Below, one piece after another: positions 9,259-17,761 of a stretch of 44,682 nt of DNA (positions within the stretch are counted from its first letter, which is position 1; each line of letters begins with the position of its first letter). Both the position numbers and the translations under genes were made by a program. The stretch lies in NCBI GenBank assembly GCA_018814045.1, contig JAHJAR010000322.1, positions 1 to 44,682 on the forward strand, given 5' to 3'. The notes under the pieces are model-generated. The model was not told where the DNA came from and made no database searches. It saw only the letters and a list, made by a program, of their open reading frames with translations. Source of the stretch: Planctomycetota bacterium. GTDB lineage: Bacteria > Planctomycetota > Phycisphaerae > UBA1845 > Fen-1342.

Positions 9259-10095
9259 CTAGACCGGGGCGCTGCGCCGCGCCCACGCTTGCAGCAGGTT
9301 GATCAGCAACAGCAGCAGGAACGACAGCATCAGCAGCACAAGCGCGACGGCTGTTGCCCCGGCGTAGTTGTATTCCTCCAGACGCGTCATGATCAGCAGC
9401 GGCACGATCTCCGTCTTTCCGGGCATGTTGCCCGAGACGAAGACGATCGAGCCATACTCACCCACGGCTCGCGCAAAGGCCATGGCGAACCCGGCCAACA
9501 CGGCCGGGATGATCATCGGCAGGATCACACGCGTGAACGACTGCCGCCGCGTTGCACCGAGCGTGGCGGCGGCCTCCTCAACCTCACGCTCGATGTCTTG
9601 TAGCACCGGCTGGGTCGTGCGAATGACGAACGGCAGGCTCACGAAGGTCATGGCAATGACCACGCCCAGCGGACTGTACGCCGCCTGGATTCCGACCTTC
9701 TCGAGAAAGCCGCCGATCACGCCCGTCGGCGCATAGATTGCGGTCAGCGAGATCCCGGCCACGGCCGTCGGCAACGCAAACGGCAGATCCACCAGCATGT
9801 CGAGCAACCGCCGGCCCGGGAAACGATAGCGCACCAGCACCCAGGCGATGAGCAGCCCGAACACCGCGTTGATCGCCGCCGCAATCAACGCCCCCCCCAA
9901 GCTGAGCCGGTACGCTGCCAACGTGCGGGAGGAGGTGAACGTGCCCCAGAACTCGGCCCAGCTCAGACGACCGGCCCACAGCCCCAGTGTCGACAGCGGG
10001 ATTAGTACCAACAGACTCAGATACAGGAGCGTGAACCCCATCGTCAGCCCGAAGCCCGGCAGCACTGATCGCCCGGCACCACCAGCCAGTCTCAT
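9259..10095 (-). CDS. cysT: Sulfate ABC transporter permease CysT (CysU)
   Basis: A 278-residue permease, the other half of the sulfate channel. It begins MRLAGGAGRSVLPGFGLTMG and then has about six hydrophobic helices. The EAA coupling motif is EEAAATLGATRRQSFTRVIL. The conserved DLPFALPTAVAGISLTAIY and ARAVGEYGSIVFVSGNMPGK stretches are family signatures. The start at 10095 is preceded by AGGAGG with a 6-nt gap, so the upstream extension of the open frame (to 10206, Arg-rich) is not part of the gene. It lies 147 bases downstream of the first-listed binding-protein gene and 39 upstream of cysW. Confidence 0.94.
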   Translation of the reverse strand: MRLAGGAGRSVLPGFGLTMGFTLLYLSLLVLIPLSTLGLWAGRLSWAEFWGTFTSSRTLAAYRLSLGGALIAAAINAVFGLLIAWVLVRYRFPGRRLLDMLVDLPFALPTAVAGISLTAIYAPTGVIGGFLEKVGIQAAYSPLGVVIAMTFVSLPFVIRTTQPVLQDIEREVEEAAATLGATRRQSFTRVILPMIIPAVLAGFAMAFARAVGEYGSIVFVSGNMPGKTEIVPLLIMTRLEEYNYAGATAVALVLLMLSFLLLLLINLLQAWARRSAPV

Positions 10096-10242
10096 GAGCG
10101 GCCTCCTCGTTCGATCCGTGGCGTCTTTTCTGATGCGGGTGACCCACAGCCCGTGCCGCTCGGCGTGCGCCCGACGCCGGGCTCCGCGTGTCGGCCCGCG
10201 GCACAACCGTGATTCGACGTCTCGCCGTCGCTAAACATGCTT

Positions 10243-11256
10243 TCACTGCTCCAGAATCTGGTCAAAAAGGGCCCCGTCGGCGAAGTGCTTGGCGTGCACC
10301 TTCTGCCCCCCCCCGAACATCGGATCGTCGATCGTGAACAGCTCCACGGACGGGAACTGGTCGGCAAACGCCCGCGCGACGGAAGCCATCCGCGGACGGT
10401 AGTAATGCTTGGCGATCAGCTCCTGCCCGGTCGGCGAGAACAGGTAGTCGAGATAGGCCGTGGCAACCGCGCGCGTCCCGCGCCGCTCCACGACCTTGTC
10501 CACGACTGCCACCGGCGGCTCGGCCAGGATACTCACCGATGGGACGATCAGCTCATACTCCGCGGGGCACAGGCGTTTCGTCACCAGCAGGGCCTCGCTC
10601 TCCCACGCCAGGAAGACGTCGCCAATGTGACGCTGCATGAAGGTGTTTGTGGCCCCGCGCGCCCCCGCATCACGCACGGGTACGTTTCGGTAGAGCCGCT
10701 GCATGAACCGACGGACCTCGGCTTCGTCGCCCGCGCTCTTCCGGAACGCGTACCCCCACGCCGCCAGGTAGGCCCAACGGGCCCCGCCCGAGGTCTTGGG
10801 GTTCGGCGTGATCACGGAAACGCCGGGCCGGGCCAAGTCCTCCCAGTCTTTGACCCCCTTGGGGTTTCCCTTGCGGACAAGAAACACGATCGTCGAGGTG
10901 TACGGCGAGCTGCTGTGCGGCAGGCGTTGTTGCCAGTCAGCCGGGATCAGCCCGGCCTGCTCGTGCAAGGCATCGATGTCGTAGGCCAGGACCAGCGACA
11001 CCACGTCAGCGGGAAGGCCGGCGATAACCGCGCGCGCCTGGTGGGCCGAACCCGCGTGCGACTGGCGGACCGTGACGCTCTGTCCCGTCTTCTCTTTCCA
11101 GAAGCGCGCGAAGGCCTGATTGTAGTCCTGGTAGAACTCACGTGTGGCATCGTAAGAGGCGTTCACGATCGTCACGTCGTCCCCGGCTCTGGCCGGAGAC
11201 GCGCTGATCATCGCCAGGGCCGCCGAGGCGGCCAGCAAACGCGACATCGACTTCAT
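10243..11256 (-). CDS. sbp: Periplasmic sulfate-binding protein (copy proximal to cysT)
   Basis: A 337-residue secreted solute receptor of the Sbp/CysP family, which delivers sulfate or thiosulfate to CysTWA. The signal peptide is [19 protein letters not shown], ending ARAGDD. Family motifs include [77 protein letters not shown] and [22 protein letters not shown]. The start has AGGAG 9 nt upstream; the frame to 11286 is an over-extension. It is clearly paralogous to the next gene upstream (11365-12423) along its whole length. In the first ligand loop it reads QSHAGSAHQ where the other copy reads QSHGGAGKQ, so the two may differ in affinity or ligand. Confidence 0.93.
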   Translation of the reverse strand: MKSMSRLLAASAALAMISASPARAGDDVTIVNASYDATREFYQDYNQAFARFWKEKTGQSVTVRQSHAGSAHQARAVIAGLPADVVSLVLAYDIDALHEQAGLIPADWQQRLPHSSSPYTSTIVFLVRKGNPKGVKDWEDLARPGVSVITPNPKTSGGARWAYLAAWGYAFRKSAGDEAEVRRFMQRLYRNVPVRDAGARGATNTFMQRHIGDVFLAWESEALLVTKRLCPAEYELIVPSVSILAEPPVAVVDKVVERRGTRAVATAYLDYLFSPTGQELIAKHYYRPRMASVARAFADQFPSVELFTIDDPMFGGGQKVHAKHFADGALFDQILEQ

Positions 11257-11364
11257 CGCGGGCTTCTCCTTGCATCCGCTCACCATCCGTGGGTGCGGGA
11301 TTGACCACCGCCGGATCCGACCGGGCGCGGTGCCCCCCGTAGGCGGCCGTACCGACTCGCTGCG

Positions 11365-12423
11365 CTATGGTTCGCAGATCTGATCAAAGACGCCGCCTTC
11401 GGTGAAATGTCTGGCGTGCGCCTTCTGCCATCCGCCGAAGAGCGGATCGTCGACGGTGATGAGTTTCACCTGGGGATAGGCCTCGGCATACTTTTTGGCG
11501 ACCGAAGGCATACGGGGGCGATAGTAGTGCTTGGCGATGATCTCCTGCCCCAACTCCGTGTACAGGTATTCGAGATACGCGGTCGCGATCGCCCGCGTGC
11601 CACGCTTGTCGACCACCTTGTCGATAACGGTCACCGGCGGTTCAGCCAGAATGCTGATGGACGGCACGACAATCTCGAATTCCCCGGGGCGCAACCGGTT
11701 CAACACGAGCAGGGCCTCGTTCTCCCAGGCCAGAAACACATCGCCGATGCGGCGCTGGACGAAGGTGTTGGTCGCCCCCCGCGCCCCGGTATCCAGGACG
11801 CGCACATTCTGGTAGAGCCGCTTCATGAATGTGCGTACCTGGGTCTCATCGCCCGCGTACTCCTTCGACGCGAACGCCCAGGCCGCCAGGTAGTTCCAGC
11901 GGGCTCCGCCGGAAGTCTTGGGGTTAGGCGTGATCACACCGACGCCGGGACGCACCAGATCGTCCCAGTCCTTGATGCCCTTTGGATTCCCCTTGCGAAC
12001 CAGGAAGACAATCGTCGACGTGTAGGGGGCGCTGTTGTGCGGCAGCCGCTTCTGCCAGTCAGCCGGAATCAGCCCGCCCTTCTCGTGCATGGCATCGATG
12101 TCGTACGCCAGGGCCAGCGTCACGACGTCGGCTTCCAGCCCGTCAAGCACGGAGCGCGCCTGTTTGCCAGCCCCGCCGTGGGATTGGCTAATTGTGACCT
12201 TCTGCCCGGTTTTCTCCTGCCAATACTCAGCGAAGGCGCGATTGAACTCCTCGTAGAGTTCCCTGGTCGGATCGTAGGAAACGTTGAGCAGCTTGACCTC
12301 GTCCGCTGCGAGCACCGGAGCCGGCGCACCAGCCGTCACGCAGAATGCCAGAACACTCAGCACGCAGCAACAGGCGTGCACGGCCGAAACGGGGGACCTC
12401 TCGAGGTGACCGTCGATAGTCAT
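11365..12423 (-). CDS. sbp: Periplasmic sulfate-binding protein (copy proximal to the regulator)
   Basis: A 352-residue sulfate/thiosulfate receptor, the first transporter gene after the regulator. The N-terminus is a long signal region (core [20 protein letters not shown], cleavage likely near VLAADE). It has the full set of family motifs: [80 protein letters not shown] and [25 protein letters not shown]. The start has AAGGAGG with a 5-nt gap. It lies 60 bases after the regulator stop and 108 bases before the second receptor gene. Tandem receptors sharing one permease often allow separate use of sulfate and thiosulfate; which copy binds which cannot be told from sequence. Confidence 0.93.
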   Translation of the reverse strand: MTIDGHLERSPVSAVHACCCVLSVLAFCVTAGAPAPVLAADEVKLLNVSYDPTRELYEEFNRAFAEYWQEKTGQKVTISQSHGGAGKQARSVLDGLEADVVTLALAYDIDAMHEKGGLIPADWQKRLPHNSAPYTSTIVFLVRKGNPKGIKDWDDLVRPGVGVITPNPKTSGGARWNYLAAWAFASKEYAGDETQVRTFMKRLYQNVRVLDTGARGATNTFVQRRIGDVFLAWENEALLVLNRLRPGEFEIVVPSISILAEPPVTVIDKVVDKRGTRAIATAYLEYLYTELGQEIIAKHYYRPRMPSVAKKYAEAYPQVKLITVDDPLFGGWQKAHARHFTEGGVFDQICEP

Positions 12424-12483
12424 CTGAACCTCCTTGGTGCAGTGTTCCACGCCGCAGAGGCCCAGTCAGCGACCTCTATGGCG

Positions 12484-12723
12484 CTATTCGATGTAACCGA
12501 GTGCCCGGAGCCGGTCGCGAACCGCTTCGATTTCGCGTTGGCTCAAGCCCGGCGATGGGCTGTCCAGCCTTCCGCCAGACGCTACGTCGCGCAGACAGTG
12601 CACGGCGAAATCCGTGACACTCCTAAACCCAGTTCCTTCAATGAGTTCCTTCAAGTTGTCATAGAGCTCGGCGGGGATCTTGAGCGTAACCCGATCCCGC
12701 TTTCCACCTTCTTTTCGAGACAC
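12484..12723 (-). CDS. Ribbon-helix-helix (CopG/MetJ-type) regulator, probable repressor of the sulfate operon
   Basis: A 79-residue protein from a GTG start at 12723, with GGGAGG 6 nt upstream. The beta strand RVTLKIPAELYDNL (about 11-24) followed by KELIEGTGFRSVTDFAVHCL is the ribbon-helix-helix pattern: the strand inserts in the major groove and two helices dimerise. The C-terminal helix LSQREIEAVRDRLRALGYIE is common in small planctomycete and deltaproteobacterial members of this group. It is the first gene of the sulfate uptake operon, and an 18-bp dyad overlaps its own promoter, so autorepression and control of the downstream transport genes is the natural inference. The open frame extends to 12861, but that part contains the promoter and operator, so it cannot be coding from this transcript. 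Confidence 0.82.
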   Translation of the reverse strand: MSRKEGGKRDRVTLKIPAELYDNLKELIEGTGFRSVTDFAVHCLRDVASGGRLDSPSPGLSQREIEAVRDRLRALGYIE

Positions 12724-12735
12724 CCGTAACCTCCC

Positions 12736-12753
12736 ACACTCTAAATAGAGTGT
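12736..12753 (-). promoter_or_regulatory. Palindromic operator candidate
   Basis: Perfect dyad of two 8-base arms, ACACTCTA and TAGAGTGT, separated by AA. It overlaps the -10 box of the predicted promoter and ends 2 bases before the ribosome binding site of the ribbon-helix-helix gene. That position fits a repressor site; binding by the adjacent regulator is inferred. Confidence 0.7.
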
Positions 12754-12776
12754 AACATGAGTGCAATCAGAGTCAA
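12749..12776 (-). promoter_or_regulatory. Sigma70-type promoter of the regulator-sulfate transport operon
   Basis: On the minus strand, TTGACT (12776-12771) and TACACT (12754-12749) are separated by 16 bases. The start of transcription would fall inside or next to the palindrome, leaving a leader of about 20 nt before the GTG start. Confidence 0.6.
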
Positions 12777-13154
12777 GCAGGTCCTTGATTCTTTTTCGCA
12801 AGACCCCATAATGAGTCGACAACAGGGCCATTTGGGTGAATGGGCTCCTATTTGAGTCCACTGACCGCGGCGTTTCACGAGTGATGGAGTCTGATTCGGG
12901 CCTTATACACCATGATGGCCTGGAATGCGAGTGAAATCGCGATTCTTGCCATCCATACGGAGCCTTCTAGGTCTCAAATGATAGAACACTGGACAGACGC
13001 CTCGCCACGGCCCCGCCCAACCGCGAGCACGTGTCCCCCGGACCCGAAACAAGCCCCATCTCCACCACCACCGAGGTATCATGACGCGGGCGGAGGAGCC
13101 GTTGACGGCGGCGCCGCGCGACTGACGCGAGCACGACCGCAGGAGAACAACATC
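12777..13154. other. Divergent intergenic region
   Basis: About 380 bases between the sulfate-operon promoter and the plus-strand coiled-coil gene. No gene or RNA recognised. Open frames crossing it are extensions of the genes on either side. A promoter for the plus-strand gene must lie here, but I see no convincing -35/-10 pair. Confidence 0.4.
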
Positions 13155-13652
13155 ATGATGTCGAACGTTCTTCGACGCAGAAGCATGCTGATCAGTGGTG
13201 TGGCGGCCACGGTCGTCCTGCTGGCGGCCTGGTCGGTCGCTGGCGGCGCGGACGAAGACAACAAGGTTCTCGCACGCCGTCTGGACTCCCTGGAGGGACG
13301 CATTTGCGATTTGGAACGGACCGTCGGCGAGACCTTGTTGCGCAGCACGGACCAACCGGCGCTAGCGCAGCGGATCAGCACGCTTGAGCTGGGCGTGCGT
13401 GAGCTGTCCCGGGCCGCGGGACGTCCCGGACAACTAACGCCGCGCGGCAACCTGCGCGAGTTGGAGCGCTCCACGCGCGACAGACAGCAGCAGGGCGCGG
13501 CCCTGGAGGGGCGCCTCTACAATCTGGAGAGAGATCTCCGCGCCGCGCTCGGAGACATGCGCGAAACGCGCGAGCTGCGTACCCAGCTCGATCAGCAGCG
13601 CCACGCGATCGACGATCTGAAAGGCCGCGTGCGGCGGCTTGAATCGCGGTAA
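13155..13652 (+). CDS. Exported or membrane-anchored coiled-coil protein, unknown function
   Basis: A 165-residue protein not matched to a named family. ATG at 13155 with AGGAG 9 nt upstream. The N-terminus (MMSNVLRRRSMLISG) is followed by a hydrophobic segment VAATVVLLAAWSVAGGAD, either a signal peptide or a membrane anchor. The rest is charged and heptad-like, with recurring LE-x-R and L-x-x-L-E patterns (RRLDSLEGRICDLERTV, LEGRLYNLERDLRAAL, IDDLKGRVRRLESR), so it should form a long coiled coil outside the cytoplasmic membrane. A repeated R-LE/L-ERDxR unit suggests internal duplication. It stands alone: divergent from the sulfate operon and convergent with the next gene. Confidence 0.75.
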   Translation: MMSNVLRRRSMLISGVAATVVLLAAWSVAGGADEDNKVLARRLDSLEGRICDLERTVGETLLRSTDQPALAQRISTLELGVRELSRAAGRPGQLTPRGNLRELERSTRDRQQQGAALEGRLYNLERDLRAALGDMRETRELRTQLDQQRHAIDDLKGRVRRLESR

Positions 13653-13810
13653 CCCTGGAAGTGAGACAGCGTTCGTCACCCCGCGCGCGAGTACATCAGC
13701 CGGCTCTGCCGATCAGTCCGCTGAAAGAGGCAGCCGACACCTCACAGGCATCGTTGTTCCCAGCGCTCTCGCGGCACGGTCAGGAAGCAGTCCCCGCACT
13801 CAACAGGCTA

Positions 13811-15106
13811 CTATCTCTGCTGTGGCGGCCAGAAGACGGCGTCGCCGGTCTCGCCCCAGTGCTTGCCGTCGGGTGGCTGTTTACCGCCGTCGTCCTTACC
13901 ATCAAAGCCAACCGAGTAGAGCAACGGCTCGCCGCCTTTGAGGCAATAGACCAGATCCATCCCGGAAAAGGGGTCCTTGCGGATGCTGGGTGCTTCGCCT
14001 TGCGTCGCCTCCTTCAGATCACTTGGCCAGCGCCCGTGCTCGGCCTTGAACGCGTGCATCCGCAGGACGACCCGCGCGCCGGCACGCCGCGCGACCAGCT
14101 TGCGATACAACTGGTCCACACGCCCAAGACTGGGACCAAGCGCGGCGAGCAGGGGCACCTTGGCGCGGCGTGCCTGAATGTCGGACTCGATCTTCGCCGC
14201 CAACCTCCGCGCCTCTCCGTATTCCTGCTCGAAGACCGTTTGCCCGGCGCCGTACAGGTGGTCCGCCTCCGCCAGGACATCGTCGAGCGCTCCCGGCGGG
14301 CTAATCGCGAGGGTCGTGCTGGCGTCGCCCATGATGCCCGCCGGCACAACCCACTGCTCGAGCTTTCCGTCACCATTCTGGTCTCGACCCCAATGCTGGG
14401 CCGCATCCCAAAACGTCAACTTCTCACACTCAAGCTGTTTCGTGGCCGGACGTGGTTTTCGATCTGCCCTGCGCAGCGTGCGCAGCAGCATCTCGTAGTC
14501 GGCAGAACCGACCGCGGCGCCGGGCAGTTCGAGCGCAGCATCGTAGGCCGTGGCGGAGACAGCCACACCCACGAGGTACTGAATCAGCATGGGCTGTGCC
14601 CGCATGTGGCGGCCCGCCACGAGCAGCGCGCAAATGTCGTCCATCGCCTCCGCCGCATCGCCCGCACCGATGCGCAGCGACGCCCTGGCACGCAACAGCT
14701 TGGCTATGTCGCGAAACGGTCTGAGCGATGGCAACATAACGCCGACCATCGTGCCAGACTCGGGCGCCTCGAAGATGAAGTAGCAGCGCGACTTGTTCGT
14801 GGCCGCCACGTACTTGTCGAGGCACGCCTCGTTCTGATCGATCCAGGACTTCAGCAGCGTCTTGTCCTGCTCACTCCATTCATCCGCCGCACGCTTGGTG
14901 ACGACCTCCAGGGCGGCATCGTTCGCCACAAACGCCGCGAACGCCGCTTGATAGTCGTCCGCGGCGTTGTCTTTGACTTGCCGGCCATACTCCGCGTTGA
15001 TCCACGCCACATAGTCAACTGGATCATCCGGATTCGGCCGCGGTGGGTCGTCCGCCGCAGCAATGAGCGGGAAAAGGACAGCCAGCACACCAAGCAAGCG
15101 AGACAT
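13811..15106 (-). CDS. Secreted planctomycete protein with pseudopilin-like C-terminus
   Basis: A 431-residue protein of unknown function. The signal peptide is MSRLLGVLAVLFPLIAAADD, with AGGAGG 6 nt before the ATG at 15106; the frame to 15277 is an over-extension. The middle is helical (RPFRDIAKLLRARASLRIGA, ALLVAGRHMRAQPMLIQYLV). The C-terminal 60 residues, with RMHAFKAEHGRWPSDL, RKDPFSGMDLVYCL and LLYSVGFDGKDDGG, resemble the C-terminal part of type II secretion major pseudopilins (GspG), where a DPFSG...YSxGxDGxDDGG loop binds calcium. The N-terminal pilin helix and prepilin peptidase site are missing, so it is not a pseudopilin itself. This architecture is common in planctomycetes; its role is unknown. 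Confidence 0.78.
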   Translation of the reverse strand: MSRLLGVLAVLFPLIAAADDPPRPNPDDPVDYVAWINAEYGRQVKDNAADDYQAAFAAFVANDAALEVVTKRAADEWSEQDKTLLKSWIDQNEACLDKYVAATNKSRCYFIFEAPESGTMVGVMLPSLRPFRDIAKLLRARASLRIGAGDAAEAMDDICALLVAGRHMRAQPMLIQYLVGVAVSATAYDAALELPGAAVGSADYEMLLRTLRRADRKPRPATKQLECEKLTFWDAAQHWGRDQNGDGKLEQWVVPAGIMGDASTTLAISPPGALDDVLAEADHLYGAGQTVFEQEYGEARRLAAKIESDIQARRAKVPLLAALGPSLGRVDQLYRKLVARRAGARVVLRMHAFKAEHGRWPSDLKEATQGEAPSIRKDPFSGMDLVYCLKGGEPLLYSVGFDGKDDGGKQPPDGKHWGETGDAVFWPPQQR

Positions 15107-15276
15107 AACACACCTCCTGTCACCACTGGATAGTACGGACGCACTGTTCGTGCGCCTGTTATAAGTCCCGGGCGTTCTTTGAAGGAGATAAGTCCAGCGT
15201 TCGGGCGGTTGCCGATGAGCGCTGCACAGGACAAGCCCCGATGCGTCATCTGCTGTTCGCCATAGGCGATTGGCCA

Positions 15277-15861
15277 TTAGTTATGCAGCAACGCCAGCGC
15301 CTCGGCACGCGTGCTTTGGTTGGTCTGCATTAACCCGCGCAGGGCCGACGTGACCATCGTGCTGCCGGGCTTCTTGACGCCGCGGCAGGTCGTGCACGTA
15401 TGTACCGCCTCGATCACGACGGCGCAGCCCTTGACGTGCAGGCGCTGTGCCAGCAAATCGGCGACCTGAGACGTCAAGCGCTCCTGAACCTGCGGCCGGC
15501 GCGAGAACGTATCCACGATCCGGGCCAGCTTCGAAAGCCCAAGCACTTTGCCGCCGGGGATATACGCGATGTGGGCTTTGCCCTCGAACGGCATCAGGTG
15601 ATGCTCGCACATGCTGTTGAATGGGATATCCCGCAGGGCCACCATTTCATGGTGATCCTCGTCGAAGGCGGTTTCCAGATGCCGCTCCGGGTCTTCACGT
15701 AGGCCGGAAAACAACTCGGCGTACATGCGGGCCACACGGGTCGGCGTATCGCGCAGGCCTTCCCGGCCCGGATCCTCACCGATCGCGATGAGCATCTCGC
15801 GCACGGCGCGCTCGATGCGCGGAATATCGACGACGTGTTCGTGTTCCGTCTTGTCTGCCAT
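15277..15861 (-). CDS. folE: GTP cyclohydrolase I
   Basis: A 194-residue cytoplasmic enzyme that converts GTP to 7,8-dihydroneopterin triphosphate, the first step of folate (and often queuosine) synthesis. Zinc ligands are visible: Cys85 and His88 in [10 protein letters not shown], and Cys156 in HTCTTCRG. The substrate-binding motifs [20 protein letters not shown] and [15 protein letters not shown] are intact, and the length fits type IA enzymes. I chose the start at 15861 (MADKTEHEH) because the family begins close to the helix IERAVREML; a weak AGAG lies 7 nt upstream. The open frame allows an ATG at 15915 without a ribosome binding site. No folate gene lies nearby, so it is probably a single-gene unit. 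Confidence 0.95.
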   Translation of the reverse strand: MADKTEHEHVVDIPRIERAVREMLIAIGEDPGREGLRDTPTRVARMYAELFSGLREDPERHLETAFDEDHHEMVALRDIPFNSMCEHHLMPFEGKAHIAYIPGGKVLGLSKLARIVDTFSRRPQVQERLTSQVADLLAQRLHVKGCAVVIEAVHTCTTCRGVKKPGSTMVTSALRGLMQTNQSTRAEALALLHN

Positions 15862-15959
15862 CGCAACACTCTGCCAGGCCCAGAACCCATCCCAAAGCTC
15901 TTTCCGAGTTCTCATGGGGCTTGCGCCGCACCCACGGGGGATGAAGAGCCGAATTTGCG

Positions 15960-16030
15960 GAGCAGCCGCGACCGTCAGGGAGCGGTCGCCGAAAAACCGC
16001 TTGCTTACGCGCGCGGCTCGGTTCTGCTGC
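15960..16030. repeat. Palindromic dispersed-repeat candidate
   Basis: GCGACCG (15968-15974) and CGGTCGC (15983-15989) form a 7-bp hairpin with an 8-base loop. This is followed by AACCG...CGGTT (15995-15999, 16019-16023) around a GC-only core (TTACGCGCGCGG). Translated, the plus strand reads [21 protein letters not shown] recall this conceptual peptide from many spurious frames in planctomycete genomes, which suggests a REP-like element. It lies between folE and pepA; only one copy is in this window. Confidence 0.55.
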
Positions 16031-16119
16031 CCACCTCGGGACGGTTCTGGGATAGGTTCCAGCCTCGGTCTCGTACCGGACTGACCACAGGTTGACCGCC
16101 GGCACCGCGTCTCCGGCGA

Positions 16120-17613
16120 CTACGAGCAGCGTTGCCGCAAGTACTCTATCAACAATCGCACGCCGAAGCCGGTCGCTTTGTTGTCGTCCCGGGTGGCGAC
16201 GGCCGCGATGTCCAGGTGCGCCCAGGGCATGCCCTCTTCAACAAACTCCTTCAGGAACATCCCGCCCACGATCGCGTGCGCATCGCGCTTGCCGGCGGAG
16301 TTCTTGATGTCCGAGTCGACGCCCTTGATAAGGTCGCGGTACTCGTCCCACAGGGGCAGACGCCAGAGACGTTCGTCTGTCAGCCGACCAGCCTCGCCCA
16401 GTTCGCCGGCCAGATTGTCGTCGTTGGACAGCAGCCCCGCAGCGGCCTTGCCCAGGGCCACGTTGACGCCGCCCGTGAGCGTGGCTAGATCAAGCAACGC
16501 CGTGGGCCGACAGTGCTTCTGAGCGTACCATAGGGCATCCGCGAGGATCAGCCGTCCCTCGGCGTCCGTGCTGATGACCTCCACCGTCTTGCCGCTCATC
16601 ATCTTGATGATGTCGCCCGGCCGGTACGCCCGGTCGGAAATCGCGTTCTCCGCCGCCGGGATCAGGCCCACCAGGTTGCAGCGCAGCTTGAGCGCGGCGG
16701 CAGCCTTGATGACGCCCATCACCGTGCAGCCGCCGCACTTGTCGAACTTGAGCGTCTCGAGCCCGGCGGCCGGCTTGATCGAGTAGCCGCCGGTGTCAAA
16801 CGTGATTGCTTTGCCGACCAGGACGGTGTTGATCTTGGCGCGCGGGGCACCGCGATATTCCAGTTGGATCAAGCACGGCCCCGACTTGGCCCCCTGCCCA
16901 ACGGCCAGCAGGCCGTTCATGCCCAGTCGCTTAAGCTGGGCCACATCGAGGACCGTGCATTTCAGATGGGCCTGACGGGCCAGCTTGCGAGCCTCGGCCG
17001 CCAGCGCGGCCGGGTGAATTACGTTGCCCGGTTGGTGTGCGAGACCGCGGACGTAGTTCACCGCTTCGGCGATCGTCGCGCTCTCCGCGATCTGCAACCG
17101 GGTGCGGTCCACGTGTCCAGTCTGGCTCGACGTTACGCGCACGCGGACCCTGCTCGGCACCTTCTCGTCCGGCTCCTTGTATTCCGCAAAGCGGAAACCA
17201 CCCAAGACCATTCCGCCACACCATTCCGCGGTGGCGTGATCTACGCCCGATGAAGCCAGACCGTCGATCCAGAGGGCGATTCGGTCGATGCCCTGTGAAA
17301 TCAGGCTGGCGGCGGCGGTCTCGGCGGCCGAGCGAATCTGCTTCGCGCTCACCTTGTCCGCCGTCCCAAGACTGACGACTACGATGCGACGGTGCGAACC
17401 ACTACGCGTCGTGTGGGCCAGATGACCAGCCTTCTCATCAACCGCCCCAACCGCGATCAACTCTGACACCGCGTCATCACAGATCGTATCGACCCGCGCG
17501 AGCAACTCCAACGGCGGCTGTGGCTTGGCCACCAGCGGGACGACGAGCGTCTCCCCGGCCACGGTCCGCTTTTGCCCGCCGACAAACTCGAATGTAGTCC
17601 CGTTGCTGCCCAT
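16120..17613 (-). CDS. pepA: Cytosol (leucyl) aminopeptidase, M17 family
   Basis: A 497-residue dizinc aminopeptidase that removes N-terminal residues from peptides in the cytoplasm. Metal and catalytic residues are in place: Lys268 and Asp273 (VGKAITFDTGG), Lys280, Asp291 (KFDKCGG), and Asp350, Glu352 and Arg354 (STDAEGRLIL). The usual signature is NTDAEGRL, so the first residue is Ser instead of Asn; it is not a metal ligand. The N-terminal regulatory domain is present (about 1-180). AAGGA lies 5 nt before the ATG. In some bacteria PepA also binds DNA as an Xer accessory factor; nothing here speaks for or against that. It lies 148 bases downstream of the HAD gene on the same strand. Confidence 0.95.
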   Translation of the reverse strand: MGSNGTTFEFVGGQKRTVAGETLVVPLVAKPQPPLELLARVDTICDDAVSELIAVGAVDEKAGHLAHTTRSGSHRRIVVVSLGTADKVSAKQIRSAAETAAASLISQGIDRIALWIDGLASSGVDHATAEWCGGMVLGGFRFAEYKEPDEKVPSRVRVRVTSSQTGHVDRTRLQIAESATIAEAVNYVRGLAHQPGNVIHPAALAAEARKLARQAHLKCTVLDVAQLKRLGMNGLLAVGQGAKSGPCLIQLEYRGAPRAKINTVLVGKAITFDTGGYSIKPAAGLETLKFDKCGGCTVMGVIKAAAALKLRCNLVGLIPAAENAISDRAYRPGDIIKMMSGKTVEVISTDAEGRLILADALWYAQKHCRPTALLDLATLTGGVNVALGKAAAGLLSNDDNLAGELGEAGRLTDERLWRLPLWDEYRDLIKGVDSDIKNSAGKRDAHAIVGGMFLKEFVEEGMPWAHLDIAAVATRDDNKATGFGVRLLIEYLRQRCS

Positions 17614-17710
17614 GAGCTTCCTTCAATGTGGATAGCGCTTATTCCAGCAATTGGCGTATGCCAACAACGGAGCGTACCACGACCAGTCCCGTGGCGAAAG
17701 CTGGACGATT

Positions 17711-17731
17711 GCCGGGCATTGCACGCCCGGC
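17711..17731. terminator. Terminator-like hairpin between the HAD and pepA genes
   Basis: A perfect 7-bp stem, GCCGGGC and GCCCGGC, with the 7-base loop ATTGCAC. It lies 31 bases after the stop codon of the minus-strand HAD gene. No U-run follows, so termination efficiency is uncertain. Confidence 0.4.
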
Positions 17732-17761
17732 GACGGGTCCGCACATAACGCGCGGGCTGAT

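Noticed and set aside
12724..12861. N-terminal extension of the ribbon-helix-helix protein
   Set aside because: This part contains the promoter and operator; the GTG at 12723 has a good ribosome binding site and gives the normal family length.
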